Source: Ischnura elegans (Eukaryota; Arthropoda; Insecta; Odonata; Coenagrionidae). From it: a stretch of DNA of 64,000 nt. The DNA lies in contig NC_060256.1 in assembly GCF_921293095.1 (NCBI RefSeq), positions 87,823,851 to 87,887,850 on the forward strand. The letters are read 5' to 3'. Position numbers and translations under genes: made by a program. Positions 11,868-22,985 of the stretch are shown in pieces. Each line of letters opens with the position of its first letter. Position 1 is the first letter of the stretch. The notes under the pieces are model-generated. The model did not search any database, was not told where the DNA came from, and saw only the letters and a program-made list of their open reading frames with translations.

Positions 11868-12495
11868 TGGGTATCAGGTTGGTGTGGTGGCTAGAGTGTT
11901 GGCTTCCCACACCACAGGCTCGGGTTCAAATACCGGCAGTGGAAGAGATATTTCAGAGACTACCCGATTCCAGCTTGAATGCTGTGAGGAGGGAATTAAA
12001 AACGCAAAACTCCGTCCGCCGGATGGGACGTTAAGCCGCAGTTCCCCTTCGCCCCTTTAATGGTATGTTATGATATTTTGGAGGAGGCGACCGACAGCTG
12101 AGGTCATTTGCGCCATGAGGGAAGGGTGGGCAAGGAAGGGTGGAGAGAAACCCGGCGTTGGCATCAGCCTCCTCTTAACGAAAGGCACCAAGGTGACCAC
12201 GGCTTAACGTCCCATCCGACGGACGGAGTGTTGCGCTTGAAATGTTCTACACACAACATTCAAACAGGGATTGGGCAGTCTCTGAAAATTCTCTGCCACC
12301 ACCGGGATTTGAACCCGAGTCCGCACGGTGGGAAGCCAATACTCTAGCCACCACACCAACCCGATCCCCCTGGCACCTTTCATTAAGCGCAGGCTAATAC
12401 CGACGTCGGGTTTCTCTCCACTGTCCTTTGCATTCCCTTCCCTCTTAGCGCAAATGATCTCAGCTGTCGGTCGCCTATTCCAATATAACATACCA
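11868..12495 (+). mobile_element. tRNA-derived SINE (outer copy), split by another SINE
   Basis: The tRNA-like head carries a pol III box A (GTGGCTAGAGTG, about 11886-11898) and box B (GGTTCAAATACCG, 11923-11935). The body runs to about 12059, and the continuation (starting GGCACCTTTCATTAAG) resumes at 12368-12495. The gap is exactly filled by an opposite-strand copy of the same SINE. Total outer length without the insert is about 320 bp. Confidence 0.8.
12060..12367 (-). mobile_element. tRNA-derived SINE (inner copy), near full length
   Basis: On the minus strand it starts GGATCGGGTTGG at 12367. Box A lies at 12340-12352 and box B at 12304-12316. It then runs through the conserved GGATGGGACGTTAAG body to a CATAACATACCAT end. 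The outer SINE sequences bordering it (CCCCTTCGCCCCTTTAAT and CCCCCTGGCACCTTTCATT) look like a diverged ~17-bp TSD, consistent with LINE-driven retroposition. Confidence 0.8.
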
Positions 12496-12527
12496 TGCCA
12501 AGAATTAAGACATCCTGGAACTATGAA

Positions 12528-12577
12528 GAGTACCCGAAGATGACGCATGAACTCGTCGAAACTTTTCGTAGGAGTGA
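12528..12577 (+). other. Box-hairpin-GAAAC module (locus c)
   Basis: CCGAAGA (12534-12540), then stem GACG/CGTC, then GAAAC (12558-12562) and TTTTCGTAGG. Same architecture as the other modules. Confidence 0.5.
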
Positions 12578-12579
12578 AC

Positions 12580-13600
12580 ATTAAAAGAGGTCAAAGGGGA
12601 ATGAGGGGCAAGAGTACGCACCTGAAAAACAATTATAAAAATTATGCATTCAGGTTTCAGCAACAATTTTTATTTTTGCACAATTTGTTTGCTGTAACAT
12701 GTACTACATTACTTATCTTCCATTTCTGCATAAAAAATAAAGAACTGTTGTTATTCATCAAAATGTAAGAGAAAAACAAATATGAATCTTGCCCCTCATG
12801 TGGGACAAGAGCCCTCCCCTGATGGGGCAAGAGTCCTAATCACAGTTTTCGCACGTGAACTTTTCCTTTCCAGAATATGTGGTGTAAGGTTCTTTCCTGC
12901 ATGTTTTAAATTCATTACACTCTATCCAATCAACAATTGGGGGATCTGAGTACAATTTTCCTCAACCTCTGCGGTGATAATCAGTTTTTCCGGTGAAGTG
13001 AATGCCCAGTTTTCCGTCCACAAACCGCCGCCTAGTACCGCAATCCTTAACCTTGTTTTTAGATATTATCTTCATGCATAGTTTCTGGGAGTAGGGGGGG
13101 ACTCGTAAGAATTTCAGAACGAGTTTTTACGCCGCTATTGCGCATGCCATGCTTTTGGATGTGGTCTAATTTTCTCAGGAGAAACATATGGCTGTATTAT
13201 GCATATCTACGAATAATACGCACCTAAAATTATGGAATTGAGCAATATTTTCTAATCCCGATCATTACATTATACATTTTCTATTCCACATAAGTACCAC
13301 CCTAAGATGTTCTCGCAGAAAAAAATTATCAATTTCTGGACGAGCTGCAATAGAACGTATGGATTCTCCATTGCTCCTCCTCAGTGTAGCTACCTCCAAA
13401 AATTTGTTGTCCTAATGATTTCCGATCGGCTTTTTTCCCTACATTTCCGCATTTTCTTTCAATCGAACAATCGATAAAGAAGATAAGATTTATAAATATA
13501 TCTTCTTCTATAATTATATGATTTTATAAGGCTTGCAAGATTCATTATCATATGAAATAGCAATAATTACGCACCCAAACAACAGATTTAAAGCCCTTAA
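12580..13600. other. Spacer, possible low-copy repeat
   Basis: ATGAGGGGCAAGAGT near 12601 and the inverted TTGCCCCTCAT near 12790 suggest a small inverted-repeat element, but boundaries and a TSD are not clear. Nothing else is supported. Confidence 0.25.
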
Positions 13601-13739
13601 CATGTAATTCATTAAAATTCCGTAGCGTTGGTAAAGAATGATTGTTCAATCACCGAAACTGTCAAGCTTAACCCGATATTATTAATGGATATATTCTGAT
13701 ATCTATGACGAGGAGACAATGGATGATTATCAATCAGGC

Positions 13740-14340
13740 CTCTAGATGGGAGCAGGGGGGAAGCTCTCAATAAAGTGGGGGCATGCGATGAAGCGTGCGT
13801 CGTTTTCCCTCTCCGTGCGACCAGCGGAAAAGGCGTCGAGGCGTCCAAATGACTGTTTTAATCCTTAATCCGCGCGGAGCGCCAGTCGGGGGAAGGGGAG
13901 GGGGTATAGTTTGCTTCGAGCGGCGCTTTTAATCAACAGCAGCCGCGCGGTAGGAGGAGGGGAGTGAGAGAGAGAGAGAAGCAGTCGAGGTTTGCATGTC
14001 GAACAGGTTTAACGAACTTATCGCACCGATTCGGCGGTCTTCGACTCTCAGAGAAAGAGAAAAAAGGGTTAATTACGCGAGGGTGGAAAGGAATAATTTT
14101 CCGTGCTGTCTTTTTTTATTATTCTCTTCACACCATCGCAACTCCGATGTCCTCCAATTCGTCCCCTTCTCCCATTCTCCAGCGAGCGAGCAGAAGAGGT
14201 TAACGAAGCAAATAAATCTCTTCTTTTATCCTCATACTCCCATTTAACTTCTCTTTCCCATCCCCATTTGACGACTTCACCCCATTCGACGCCTTAGTCG
14301 ATGCAGTCAAATGGAGGACGCGATCAAATGACGCGAACTC
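13740..14340. other. GC-richer, purine-biased island
   Basis: Locally elevated GC and CpG content with (GA)n runs near 13967. Open frames on both strands lack codon or domain support. It could be regulatory or an unrecognised exon context. Confidence 0.25.
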
Positions 14341-14709
14341 CTCCACACTATGGACGCTGTTTCGATGAGGGATTTTCACCATTAAAACTAAAGAATTAAC
14401 AATGTAAAAAAAAAGTTTTGGTACGTAGGTTTCCATGGTCATTTAATTCTTTAATGGGTTTAAATGTCAAATTAAACGTTAAGTTGTGCCTCGATTTCAA
14501 TTTTATCTAATTACGTAATAACATAAAAAGCTATACTCAGCTCGAAGTCAGCTGTGTACGTGTATTGTTAATCATCAATAATGGTTGTCTTCAATTATGT
14601 ATTTCTACATTCTTGGTATTAACTCAGTCCTAGCTACGAAGACATTTTCTTAGGGAGGGTATCTGTACCGGACATAACTCATGTATGAGCGACAGGGTTG
14701 ACTCTAACT

Positions 14710-14858
14710 GCTCTCCATTCGAGGATATCGGAATTAATTGAGAGCCTAAGTTATCTCGCGGTTCAGGAGATATGAAAGCGATGTAGAGAGATGGTAAAGT
14801 ACTCATGTCATTTGGATGTTAAATAAATTACACGAGAGGCGCAATGCAGAGGACGAAA
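14710..14858 (+). repeat. Diverged duplication shared with 22972-23108
   Basis: Shared blocks include GGAATTAATTGAGAGC and TAAATAAATTACACGAGAG, in the same order and orientation as GGAATTAATTGGGAGC and TAAATAAATTACGCGAGAG in the second copy. No TIR or tail is visible. Confidence 0.55.
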
Positions 14859-15053
14859 ATATAATCGTCAATATGTTGACGAAGAATTCATTTACATTTG
14901 AAAAGAAGTTGAATGATGATTAAAAATAAGTTACATACGGGTGTATGCCACGTGTCGTGTAATGTAGGATGTTACCATTCTTATCCGTCGTTCTTCTCAC
15001 GTAGGGGAGGAAGGCTGCTTTCTTTCGGCTAATGATGTCTTCTGTGTCTTGGG

Positions 15054-15722
15054 AATAGGGTAGTTTCCTTCATCAAAGAAAACAAAAGGCAATAATTGCG
15101 ATTCGTTACCCACCATTAGTGTATTCATAATATACAAATTATTTCGTTTTAGAAATACCGGTTTACACGAATGGCAATGGTCCATTTTTATCCTCATTTG
15201 AAAAGGACCAGATTGGCGCCCATGCGATGCCACTCCACGTGACGTCACAGGGACCTAGTTTCTATAGGAGAAGATAGGAGTTATGCATCGTCTGAGGTTA
15301 CCAATGCATGCATGAGGCGCAGAGCTCAGGGAAACATGTCTTAATAATCACTTATTAAAACTGGCTAAGGTCGGAAAGTTTTCCTCGTTTGATAAGGTAT
15401 TAATAATCCTTATTTAAGCCAAGCGCTACCAGCCAGCAGGGTACTCAGCTACCCTCTAGCAGCCTGCGACGTATCAGCGCTAAGCCTCGCCTCAAGGTCA
15501 CCTCACCGGGCGGGAGGGGGAACCAGAAATACGACGTACGGAGAGATTTCCCGGCATCCATACTTATGCGTCGCGTTTTCGCGCGCTTGAAATTTTTCAC
15601 TTTTCATTTGATCGCGAAAAATAGATGTTGTCATTTAAAAATCTAAAAGCGTGAAATACGTACTCCAGGAGTAATAATCTTTCGATTTAGGCAATAAAAA
15701 AATAATAGGAAACCACCCTATT
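15054..15722 (+). mobile_element. AATAGGG-TIR family, copy 3 (full length)
   Basis: At 669 bp, both TIRs are intact. The CRE-like palindrome GTGACGTCAC lies near 15239 and the CTAGC hairpin region is present. Same orientation as copy 2. Confidence 0.95.
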
Positions 15723-16501
15723 GTTCCTGTTGTCCTTGTTGATAATCATTTTAAAATTGCGGGATATAGCTCCGTTGTCGTAACCATTAAGACGTAGGAT
15801 GGATTTCAGCTTAATAGTTTCTGAAGATAGATTCTTCGGGTCGGGATATAAAAATTTTAGCAGAAAACTTATCATTAAAATCCATGAAAGTTGGACAGAT
15901 AGTAAACAAATATGAAAAACAGTTTGCGGAAATATGTAAGGAAACGGAGAATGAAGTTAAAAATGTGATAATTTAATTTTTTAAACGGATTTAAATATTT
16001 AGGCGGAAAGATAGGTAGTAGTAAGAGAGAAGAATAAGAAATTCTAAACAGAATTAAAACAGCGCATACAAAACAAGATGCTGAGTAAAAATTACTAACA
16101 TAAGTAAGAAGTCCAAAATCAGAATTTATGTACTACCATGTACAACTTTACTACACCTATAAAACGATGGACGTTTTTTTTCAACCTCCTTTGGCTCAAC
16201 AAAAACACCATAGAAGCGACAGGCGGTTACTGCGCGCATAGGGCAACTGCGCATACTCCGCACCACACGCTCAAGTCATTTTTGGTCTTGAGTTTTTAGT
16301 TTAAGGTTAGTAGGAATCTCATTAACTACACTGCCTCGATGGATTCTACCGCCAAGTGTGCACTGCGGAGCGGCAGCCAGAAAACTCGCCGAATGGCTTC
16401 AGCATTGACATGTCTTTATGCCGATAAAAGAGAATTTTTCTTTAATGAAATATGGCTAGAGTGTGAAACAGAGTGAAACATTACTCCCATTCCCATTAAA
16501 A
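15723..16501. other. Unassigned spacer
   Basis: No supported feature. A short frame around 16340-16470 runs into the mariner relic but does not match transposase. Confidence 0.3.
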
Positions 16502-16740
16502 ACAAAAGAGGGGACACGCTGCCTTCTGGAAGTGTTCTGATCCATGACAACGACCGTCATCTCAGCGCTGATGCAGCCCAACTGCTCCTTGAGCAATTTC
16601 GATGGGACATTTTCGATCATCCGCCGTGCAATGTCGACAAAGTGCCGTGTGACTTCTATCTTAACACTGAATTGAAGAAGTGGCCAGAAGGGAAGGGCCA
16701 AAGATTATATACTCTAGAAAGATGTGTATCTACGTGTTAA
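16502..16740 (+). pseudogene. Mariner transposase relic, catalytic-core fragment
   Basis: An open stretch of about 80 codons reads KNKRGDTLPSGSVLIHDN, then LLLEQFRWDIFDHPP and VPCDFYLN, ending at a stop at 16738-16740. LIHDN and the HPP..CDF block correspond to the second and third catalytic regions of mariner (normally LLHDNARPH and HPPYSPDLAPCDF). The Ser-Pro-Asp part is altered. N-terminal DNA-binding sequence is absent. It belongs to a different mariner lineage from the relic at 8054. It is inactive. Confidence 0.75.
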
Positions 16741-17173
16741 AAATGACGTAGCAAGTTTTGGCCGCATACAGTAGCGCCATCCTGTTTTTGCAGCGGCCAA
16801 AAAAGTAACTTCGGCTATGCTAGAGCGCGAAATTCAAATTGGATAGCCTTTTTCCCCGCCCCCCTTTCCCAGGGATTACTACTTATTAACAACTCGGCCC
16901 AATGACCCGCTATCATAGTTGATATCCATTAAGGTTCACTAGGGTGAAAACACTAAAAAAAAAAATAATTGAGTAATACTAAGCATATTTATTAAGATTT
17001 CTTGCATATTACATTGTGATCACACTGCAGTAGCCTTTGACACAGAACAATAAAATGATGCAAAACAATTATACAAAAAGATGGGATTATATCCACAAAT
17101 GTGAAGTAACAATCAAATGTGCAACAGAAAATTTTGAGAACTGCACCTCAACATTAATAATGAAATGAATCCC
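16741..17173. other. Unassigned spacer
   Basis: An A-rich run near 16957-16970. No supported gene. Confidence 0.35.
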
Positions 17174-17175
17174 TA

Positions 17176-18789
17176 AGGGTGCTATTCGTAGACGGCACTT
17201 TAAGCTAAAGTATACATTAGCTGGGCTAAAGTCTACTTTAGCCAGGCTAAAGTTGCTTTCTCTGTTTCATAAACACCACTTTAGAAGAAAAATGGCAGAA
17301 TTGTCACTTTACCGTAAAGTGCCCAACCGGAGCTCACTTAGGGTAAAGTGTTCTTTACGGATGAATAAATATGGCTGCTTTTGAAGTTGAAATATGAAGA
17401 TATTTGGGTTACGGAAATTAATAGGAATTAATTCTTTGGTGAGAACACAGCAGAAGACAGGCATATTTCAAGAAATAACCAGACACGTAATGTGTCTCTC
17501 TTTCCGGAAAATATATCGAGTCAGTATTGCTGGAGATGACCCATTACTTCTGCAGTTGAACTCTATTGGTCGTTATACTACCTAGGACATTTTTACGATT
17601 ATGTGATAATTACAGCACAGTAAGTGGTTGAATAGGTTGGCATAATTTGTGTTGATTTTGAAAACAAGCTAATTATGTTCTTAGGTTATGCATGTGTTTA
17701 TATTCTAGAATTTCCCTCCTAGAAATGATAGCAAATTTCTGTATATATTTGAGCCAATGGTCTTCGTAAGCAGACTTGATATTCATTGTATTTTAAGCGT
17801 TTTCATTCCATAATTGCTTTATGTACTCTTTCCACATGCCTCCATATCATGTTTAACATTTTCCTGTTTCTGTCATTTTGAAACTAGAGAGTTTTTGTTT
17901 CGTTTTTCGATTAGTCATTTGAATGTTTACAATGATGAAATAGTATCTTGCCATGAAAGGCAGCAATAAAAAAGTAAAACATACTTTCCTTCATAGTCAT
18001 ATTATCTGCAGCTAAGCAATATTTTATCGAGGATTTATATACATACAGCCGCATACATCAACATCCCAAGAATTAAAATACTGGTAAGAACAAAAAAATT
18101 CAATAAACACCCATACCTACTTCAAAATATGCGTCCACCTGAGGAAACCACTGATTGGAAAATCTTCAAATTGATTGCGTCAATTTCAAGTTAACGTGAG
18201 AGAATTTCACTATTTCACCCACCTTCAATGAACTTATACCATCAAACTTCGACTAACATGTAGTCCAAACAACCGTGTGCAGTTAAACATGCAAGATTAT
18301 CATAAAATGATGTGAAAATATCAGAATTTGTATCTTTACTTTGCTGGAAACATGGAAGTGCATTTCCAATGCAGGAAGCTAATTAAAAGTGAGCTTTTAT
18401 TCACCTAACTGTCATTAGCATACAAAAAAGTTAGTGGGGAAAAGCTTCCGACAACACAGTATTAATTTACATCTGCACACAAAATGAGAGAACGAGAAAA
18501 TGCAGCTTAATGAAATCTTTGCACAATACAACAAGGAAACCTAGTCACCAAAAACCTGTAAACAACTTAGCAATTCATATCCTGAGTCAACTTTTTGCTA
18601 ACCTTTACAAAGCGTTCATTGCCAACACTCAAAATTTCAATGCCTGATCGAGACTTTAGCAGCTAAAGTTCCACTTTATAAAGTGAGATCCTGGGGATGC
18701 CTTTGAAATGAACTTTAGCTAAACTCTCACTTTACCATAAAGAGATTTCGTAAAGTGAGCAATTTCAGTGCCTCTATGAATAGCACCCT
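17176..18789. mobile_element. 1.6-kb TIR element with TA TSD
   Basis: Left terminus AGGGTGCTATTCGTAGACG matches the inverted right terminus (CTCTATGAATAGCACCCT). TA dinucleotides flank it at 17174-17175 and 18790-18791, the TSD of Tc1/mariner-like elements. Subterminal zones hold several inverted TTTAGCTAAAGT and ACTTTACNNTAAAGT motifs on both sides. No transposase-like ORF was found in the 1614 bp, so it is non-autonomous. It may also contain an unrelated internal insertion. Confidence 0.8.
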
Positions 18790-19009
18790 TAAATGCTTTT
18801 TTACCTTAAAAACACTTTGTATGGCACTGCATAACATGATAAATAAAAATGTTAATGAAATGCAAAGATTTCTTAAAAATCTAATGGCACAATTAAGTGG
18901 TAATAATCACAATTGGTTATGCATCATTGTAATTCCAATTACACATAGCTACACCATTGATATAAAAACACTGGCTATAAGATGGCCTGTAGGCAAAGAA
19001 AAGGAATAC

Positions 19010-19165
19010 CTTAGATGAACACCATGGCAAAGTCAAAAATTTTACTTTTGCATATTTTCCTATTGAGGTTATCAATTTGGTTAAGAGCAAAGCTTCATTT
19101 CCATGTCCATTACCGCGGGAGAAATCCACAGGTTGAACCACTTCAGCAACTTCAGTTTCAAGATA
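19010..19165 (-). other. Candidate protein-coding exon, unassigned
   Basis: Read on the minus strand, a pyrimidine-rich tract ending GCTCTGACAG precedes 156 bp that are open for 52 codons (starting YLETEVAEVVQPVDF, ending LPWCSSK). It closes with ATCTAAG followed by GTATTC. This gives a plausible acceptor, open frame and donor in phase 0. I do not recognise the protein. The same CAG/TATCT junction recurs upstream in this strand at 19655. It may belong to a decayed gene spread over 19-22 kb, or be chance. Confidence 0.3.
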
Positions 19166-19213
19166 CTGTCAGAGCAAACAAAAAATATATAAAAATATGT
19201 CACCCAATAAAAA

Positions 19214-19462
19214 GCAGGTACTAATATAATTAATCGTAGAGGGCGTACCTTGGTGGAAATCCATAATAGCACGAATACAACGATCAAGAACTTTGCTATT
19301 TCCACATAATATTTTATTAGCACCGACCATGGTTTCGTTACAGAGTAACATTATCAAGGTGTATAACACTGTTACTCTGTAACGAAACCATGGTCGGTGC
19401 TAATAAAATATTATGTGGAAATAGCAAAGTTCTTGATCCTTGTATTCGTGCAGGTACTAATA
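19214..19462. mobile_element. Young fold-back insertion with 13-bp TSD
   Basis: Direct repeats GCAGGTACTAATA (19214-19226 and 19450-19462) flank a 223-bp insert. It contains two 79-nt inverted arms (19271-19349 and 19371-19449) that differ at one base. The right arm abuts the TSD; the left arm is preceded by 44 unique bases. Each arm tip carries the CCTTGATAAT, GTTAC/GTAAC hairpin and GAAACCATGGTCGG module. It has no coding capacity. Confidence 0.85.
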
Positions 19463-19507
19463 AATATGAATGCTAAGTACATTAGCAATCCCATCAAGTT
19501 GATTACA

Positions 19508-19655
19508 TACCTCTAAGCTCCATCCCTTGGAATGTTAGAAATCCAATGGAATTTTTCAATATTCAATCCCATTCATCAGTTTTCCTGTTCCATCATCCTG
19601 ATCTAGGGTTTCACATTGTACTTGGGTGATGAATGACATCAATTCAGATACTGTC
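19508..19655 (-). other. Exon-like segment, frame broken
   Basis: The minus strand has TTACCTTGACAG before TATCTGAATTG and GGAGCTTAGAG before GTATGT, so both borders look like splice sites. The interior is open in one frame until a TGA near 19555. It is partly similar to the ~240-bp repeat units at 20880-21680 (shared TATTGAAAAAT and GATTTCTAACATT blocks). Confidence 0.25.
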
Positions 19656-19662
19656 AAGGTAA

Positions 19663-20879
19663 AAAAAAGATAAATGACAATATGTTATCTGGTAAAAGAG
19701 AGATGGCCATAGAGATGAATATCAAAGTACATAGTCAATTACATCAAGTTCAACACGAGCCATTCCATATCAATGCAACACACTTAAAATAAAGTGTTTA
19801 CCTCACCATTTTAGATTTTGTAGAAATTTGGTACGATGATAGCAAGTGCTGGAGCAAAAATTAGCAAATTTTCAATTTTGTATCTGAAGCAGTTACAGAA
19901 ATATGGCTAAGTAATATTTTCATAAAACCGACAAAAAAGGGAGAACAAATATTTTTAATCACTCTTTGTGCTGTCTTAATTGAGCTGCAGAGATGGGAAA
20001 GGTGTCATATACCAACATTTTGTATGCTATTTCCAGTGAGATACAAGTATTAGATAGGTTTGGCAGAAGGGTTTTGCAACATTCTTTCAAGTTCTCTGCT
20101 GTATTTATCCATCTGAATATGGCATGTATAACAGGCATTCCAGTCTGCTACTTCAGGCTGGAAGTCAAGGTTCAAATGAAAAAAAAAATGTCAACTGAAT
20201 TAAAAAATCAGCTTGAGTTGACATAAATAAAATAGACAAGTGCCTATTTAGAAACACCTAAAGTGGGGGAACTTGAAAATTTGGAGAGTGAGATGTTTCA
20301 AATTTGATGACTCTCAACATTTAAACAATATTCTTTTGACAGGTGGAATATCTAAATTAAGTCATAATTTAGGAGTTTGAGACATAATGCAATAGAACCT
20401 CTGATGATAAAATAGATGCACATGACTATGGGCCTATCTGAGGAGAGTAGCGTTATTATTACGTACTTCACAAGACTTAATCTACAACCAGATAAAAATA
20501 ACTTAAGTAATAACAAGCAATGCAGTGCAAAATAGCATTTAAACTGATCACCAATTGATTGAAACATACGTACATAATTCTGAATATTGCCCTCGAGAAA
20601 CTGTTACACCTAAAACTTTGCAAGACTCCCTTGAAGTAAATTTAAATTTAACATGTTCCACTCAGACTGTAAAATTCAGTTCATTACTGTAACCTTACTC
20701 AGACTAGATCATATAAAGTGATCAGTAAAACTGGAATTAGCATAAAAACCCTGCAACATGGCCAGCTCCATTAGGACTGCCACAAGTATAACTGAAACAA
20801 CACCATCACATTTATGAGCCAGTTTTTCCAAACATAAGAATCCTTATTCTATAAAGAAACTGATATAAATTTTAAAATT
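19663..20879. other. Unassigned spacer inside the exon-like region
   Basis: AT-rich; open frames (e.g. 19993-20226) have no recognisable domain. No repeat boundary is supported. Confidence 0.3.
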
Positions 20880-21680
20880 TGGTAGATATTTAGTATCAGA
20901 ACCAGCTATGAGTGTACCACTTTTGAACAATAGGAAAATTACGATTTTTCAACAGTAAAGGGCACCCAACAGTTCAGAACCTCCATCATACAAATCCAAT
21001 GTCTCACGATAGAAGAGGATAATGAATGACACCATTGACTACACTAAGAAGAAAAAGTTCTACTAGAGAAAGACTCCAGTTCCAGATCAAAGGGGATGTA
21101 ATCGTCAAATTAAATTTCAAAGATCATTACCTATTCCGTTGCGTTGAAATTGATCCAAAATTCACACCTTAACATGATAGAAATCCAAGAGCATTTTACA
21201 GCAGATCTTGCCAATAATCACTTAACCATGTCCAGCATACAAAGCCAATGTCTCATGCTATACGCGACTGATGAATTATAGGATAAATCACACTGTGAAG
21301 AAAAAAAGAAAATAAGATAGGTTCCCATTCGAAGAGGTCATATTCATAGAATGTAATTAGAATTCTTACCTATTCCATTGAGATGATTTTTATCCAACAT
21401 TCACACCTCAAAGTGATAGAAATTGAAGAGCATTTTTCAATAGATTATGCCAATATTCACTTAACAAAATACACCATACACGTCCAATGTCTCATGCTGT
21501 ATGTGACTGATGAATAATAGCATATATTACACTCTGAAGAAAAAAAGCAAATGACATAAGTGCCCAATCAACGAGGTTCTATTCCTAGAATTTAATTAAA
21601 ATAATTACCTATTCCATAGAGTTGACCAAGTCCAACATTCACACCTCAACCTGATAGAAATTCAATTCAATTCAAGGACA
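20880..21680 (-). repeat. Diverged tandem repeat, ~240-bp period, about 3 units
   Basis: The anchor CCAATGTCTCA occurs at about 20997, 21245 and 21484. The anchor TTACCTATTCC occurs at about 21128, 21368 and 21608. On the minus strand each unit has a T-rich tract and CTTCAG, about 160 bp, then GGAATAG followed by GTAAT or GTAAG. The units therefore look like exon-plus-intron duplications. None of the three frames is open, so any coding role is lost. Confidence 0.6.
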
Positions 21681-21714
21681 CATATTTTCTTTCTCAAATG
21701 TCGAACATCCATAA

Positions 21715-21909
21715 TTAATTCCACTTATCTTCATGTTTTAATTGTCCAGATAACAAGATAACTCGAGCAAAACGAATGTTTCTGTCAACAACTACATGGA
21801 CAATTGAAGCAACAGCACAATGTTCGCATAGTACAGTGGCGTAGGTTACTTTTGCACAATATGCATTAATCCGTATAAAACATCGTTCATATATATCAGC
21901 AGATAACAT
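21715..21909 (-). other. Unassigned 64-codon ORF
   Basis: An open frame just upstream (minus strand) of the repeat array. Residues read MLSADIYERCF ... VTYATVLCEHC ... GQLKHEDKWN. No domain is recognised. Its position next to the exon-like array is the only contextual support. Confidence 0.2.
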
Positions 21910-22309
21910 TACACAATTTTTAAATATGTTTCTTTCGCTGCAATGCTCTTTATTTTGCCAATGAAAAGTAATTCACACTAAAAGAATTATGTTGGTAATA
22001 GCATGAAGGATATCGAATAGGATGCTGAACTTGATGACTTTTCACTAGCGCCCCAGGTCTTCACCCGTTTCTTATTTACAACATTAGGTAAGCCGGCGGC
22101 CTATACTTCTTTCAGAGCCTTGGGAAGGGCTTTCAAACAGGCTTTGAGCTTCAGAACTATGGCAAAATTCATTGGAGGTCACTGGCGTCAACATCTTCTG
22201 AAGAGGGTAGAGTAAAACTTGTCCACAGGCACGACCCATACCTCAATTGACGAGGCGATTATGTTTAAAGGATACCATAAGTGTGCTCAAAATTTAGCAA
22301 TGATATAAT

Positions 22310-22472
22310 TTTTTAAAGGAAGACTTCGAACAAATATGTGCAACAAGTAAAGAAGGATGTGAAAGAGAAGAAATACATAGCTGTGAAAAGATTAGCTGAT
22401 AGGAGAACTGAGCGGAGAGCTGCGTCAAACCAATCCTAGGATTGTTGACCGGTGATGATGATGATAATGAAA
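22310..22472 (+). pseudogene. LINE ORF2 C-terminal tail with GAT-repeat end
   Basis: The frame encodes KKYIAVKRLADRRTERRAASNQS and a stop, then degenerate (GAT)n around 22455-22472. This C terminus (RLADRR..WRAASNQS) is typical of endonuclease-reverse-transcriptase LINEs of arthropods. Only the extreme 3' end is present. Confidence 0.6.
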
Positions 22473-22539
22473 ATTTTTAATCTTTCACTTCGTCTTCTGC
22501 TCATGACCCATCGGAAGTTGGAAAAAAAGTCCCTCGTAC

Positions 22540-22780
22540 ATTACATCGTCTGAGATTACCAATGCAGGCATGTGGCACAGACCTCAGGGAAACATATCTT
22601 AATAATCCCTTATTAAAATTGCCTAATATTAATTTAACAATTAATCGCGAAAAATAGATATCGTCAATTAAAAATCTACGTACTCCAGGAGTAATAATCT
22701 TTCAATTTAGGCAATTAAAAAAATAGAAAACCGCCCTATTTTCATGCATAATTTAATACAAAATAGAAAACCACCCTATT
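22540..22780 (+). mobile_element. AATAGGG-TIR family, copy 10 (truncated, duplicated end)
   Basis: Starts inside the family sequence at the ACATCGTCTGAGATTACC block and lacks the left half. The right terminus occurs twice (ending at 22740 and 22780), separated by a copy of the flank, so a ~40-bp terminal segment was tandemly duplicated. Confidence 0.8.
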
Positions 22781-22985
22781 ATCGCATGCCTAATTTATAC
22801 ATGGCATTATTTTTAATTAATGAAGTCACTAAGAATTGAAATTGAATAATTTACTTATCTAAGTAGATTACAGCACCCAAGCCATCGATATACCTGCTCA
22901 TTATCGACCGTCAAGAGATCATCCTCAGCAAGGTTTATACGTAAAGGCTGACGGAGCGGGTTGAATCCAACTTCTCCCCATCCGG
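22781..22985 (-). repeat. Left arm of a 205-bp inverted duplication
   Basis: This sequence is the reverse complement of 27243-27452 with modest divergence. Shared blocks include GACGGAGCGGGTTGAATCCA and GAGATCATCCTCAGCAAGG. Both arms sit just outside AATAGGG-family copies. Confidence 0.75.

Noticed and set aside
16456..16701. 81-codon minus-strand frame
   Set aside because: It is the antisense shadow of the plus-strand mariner relic.
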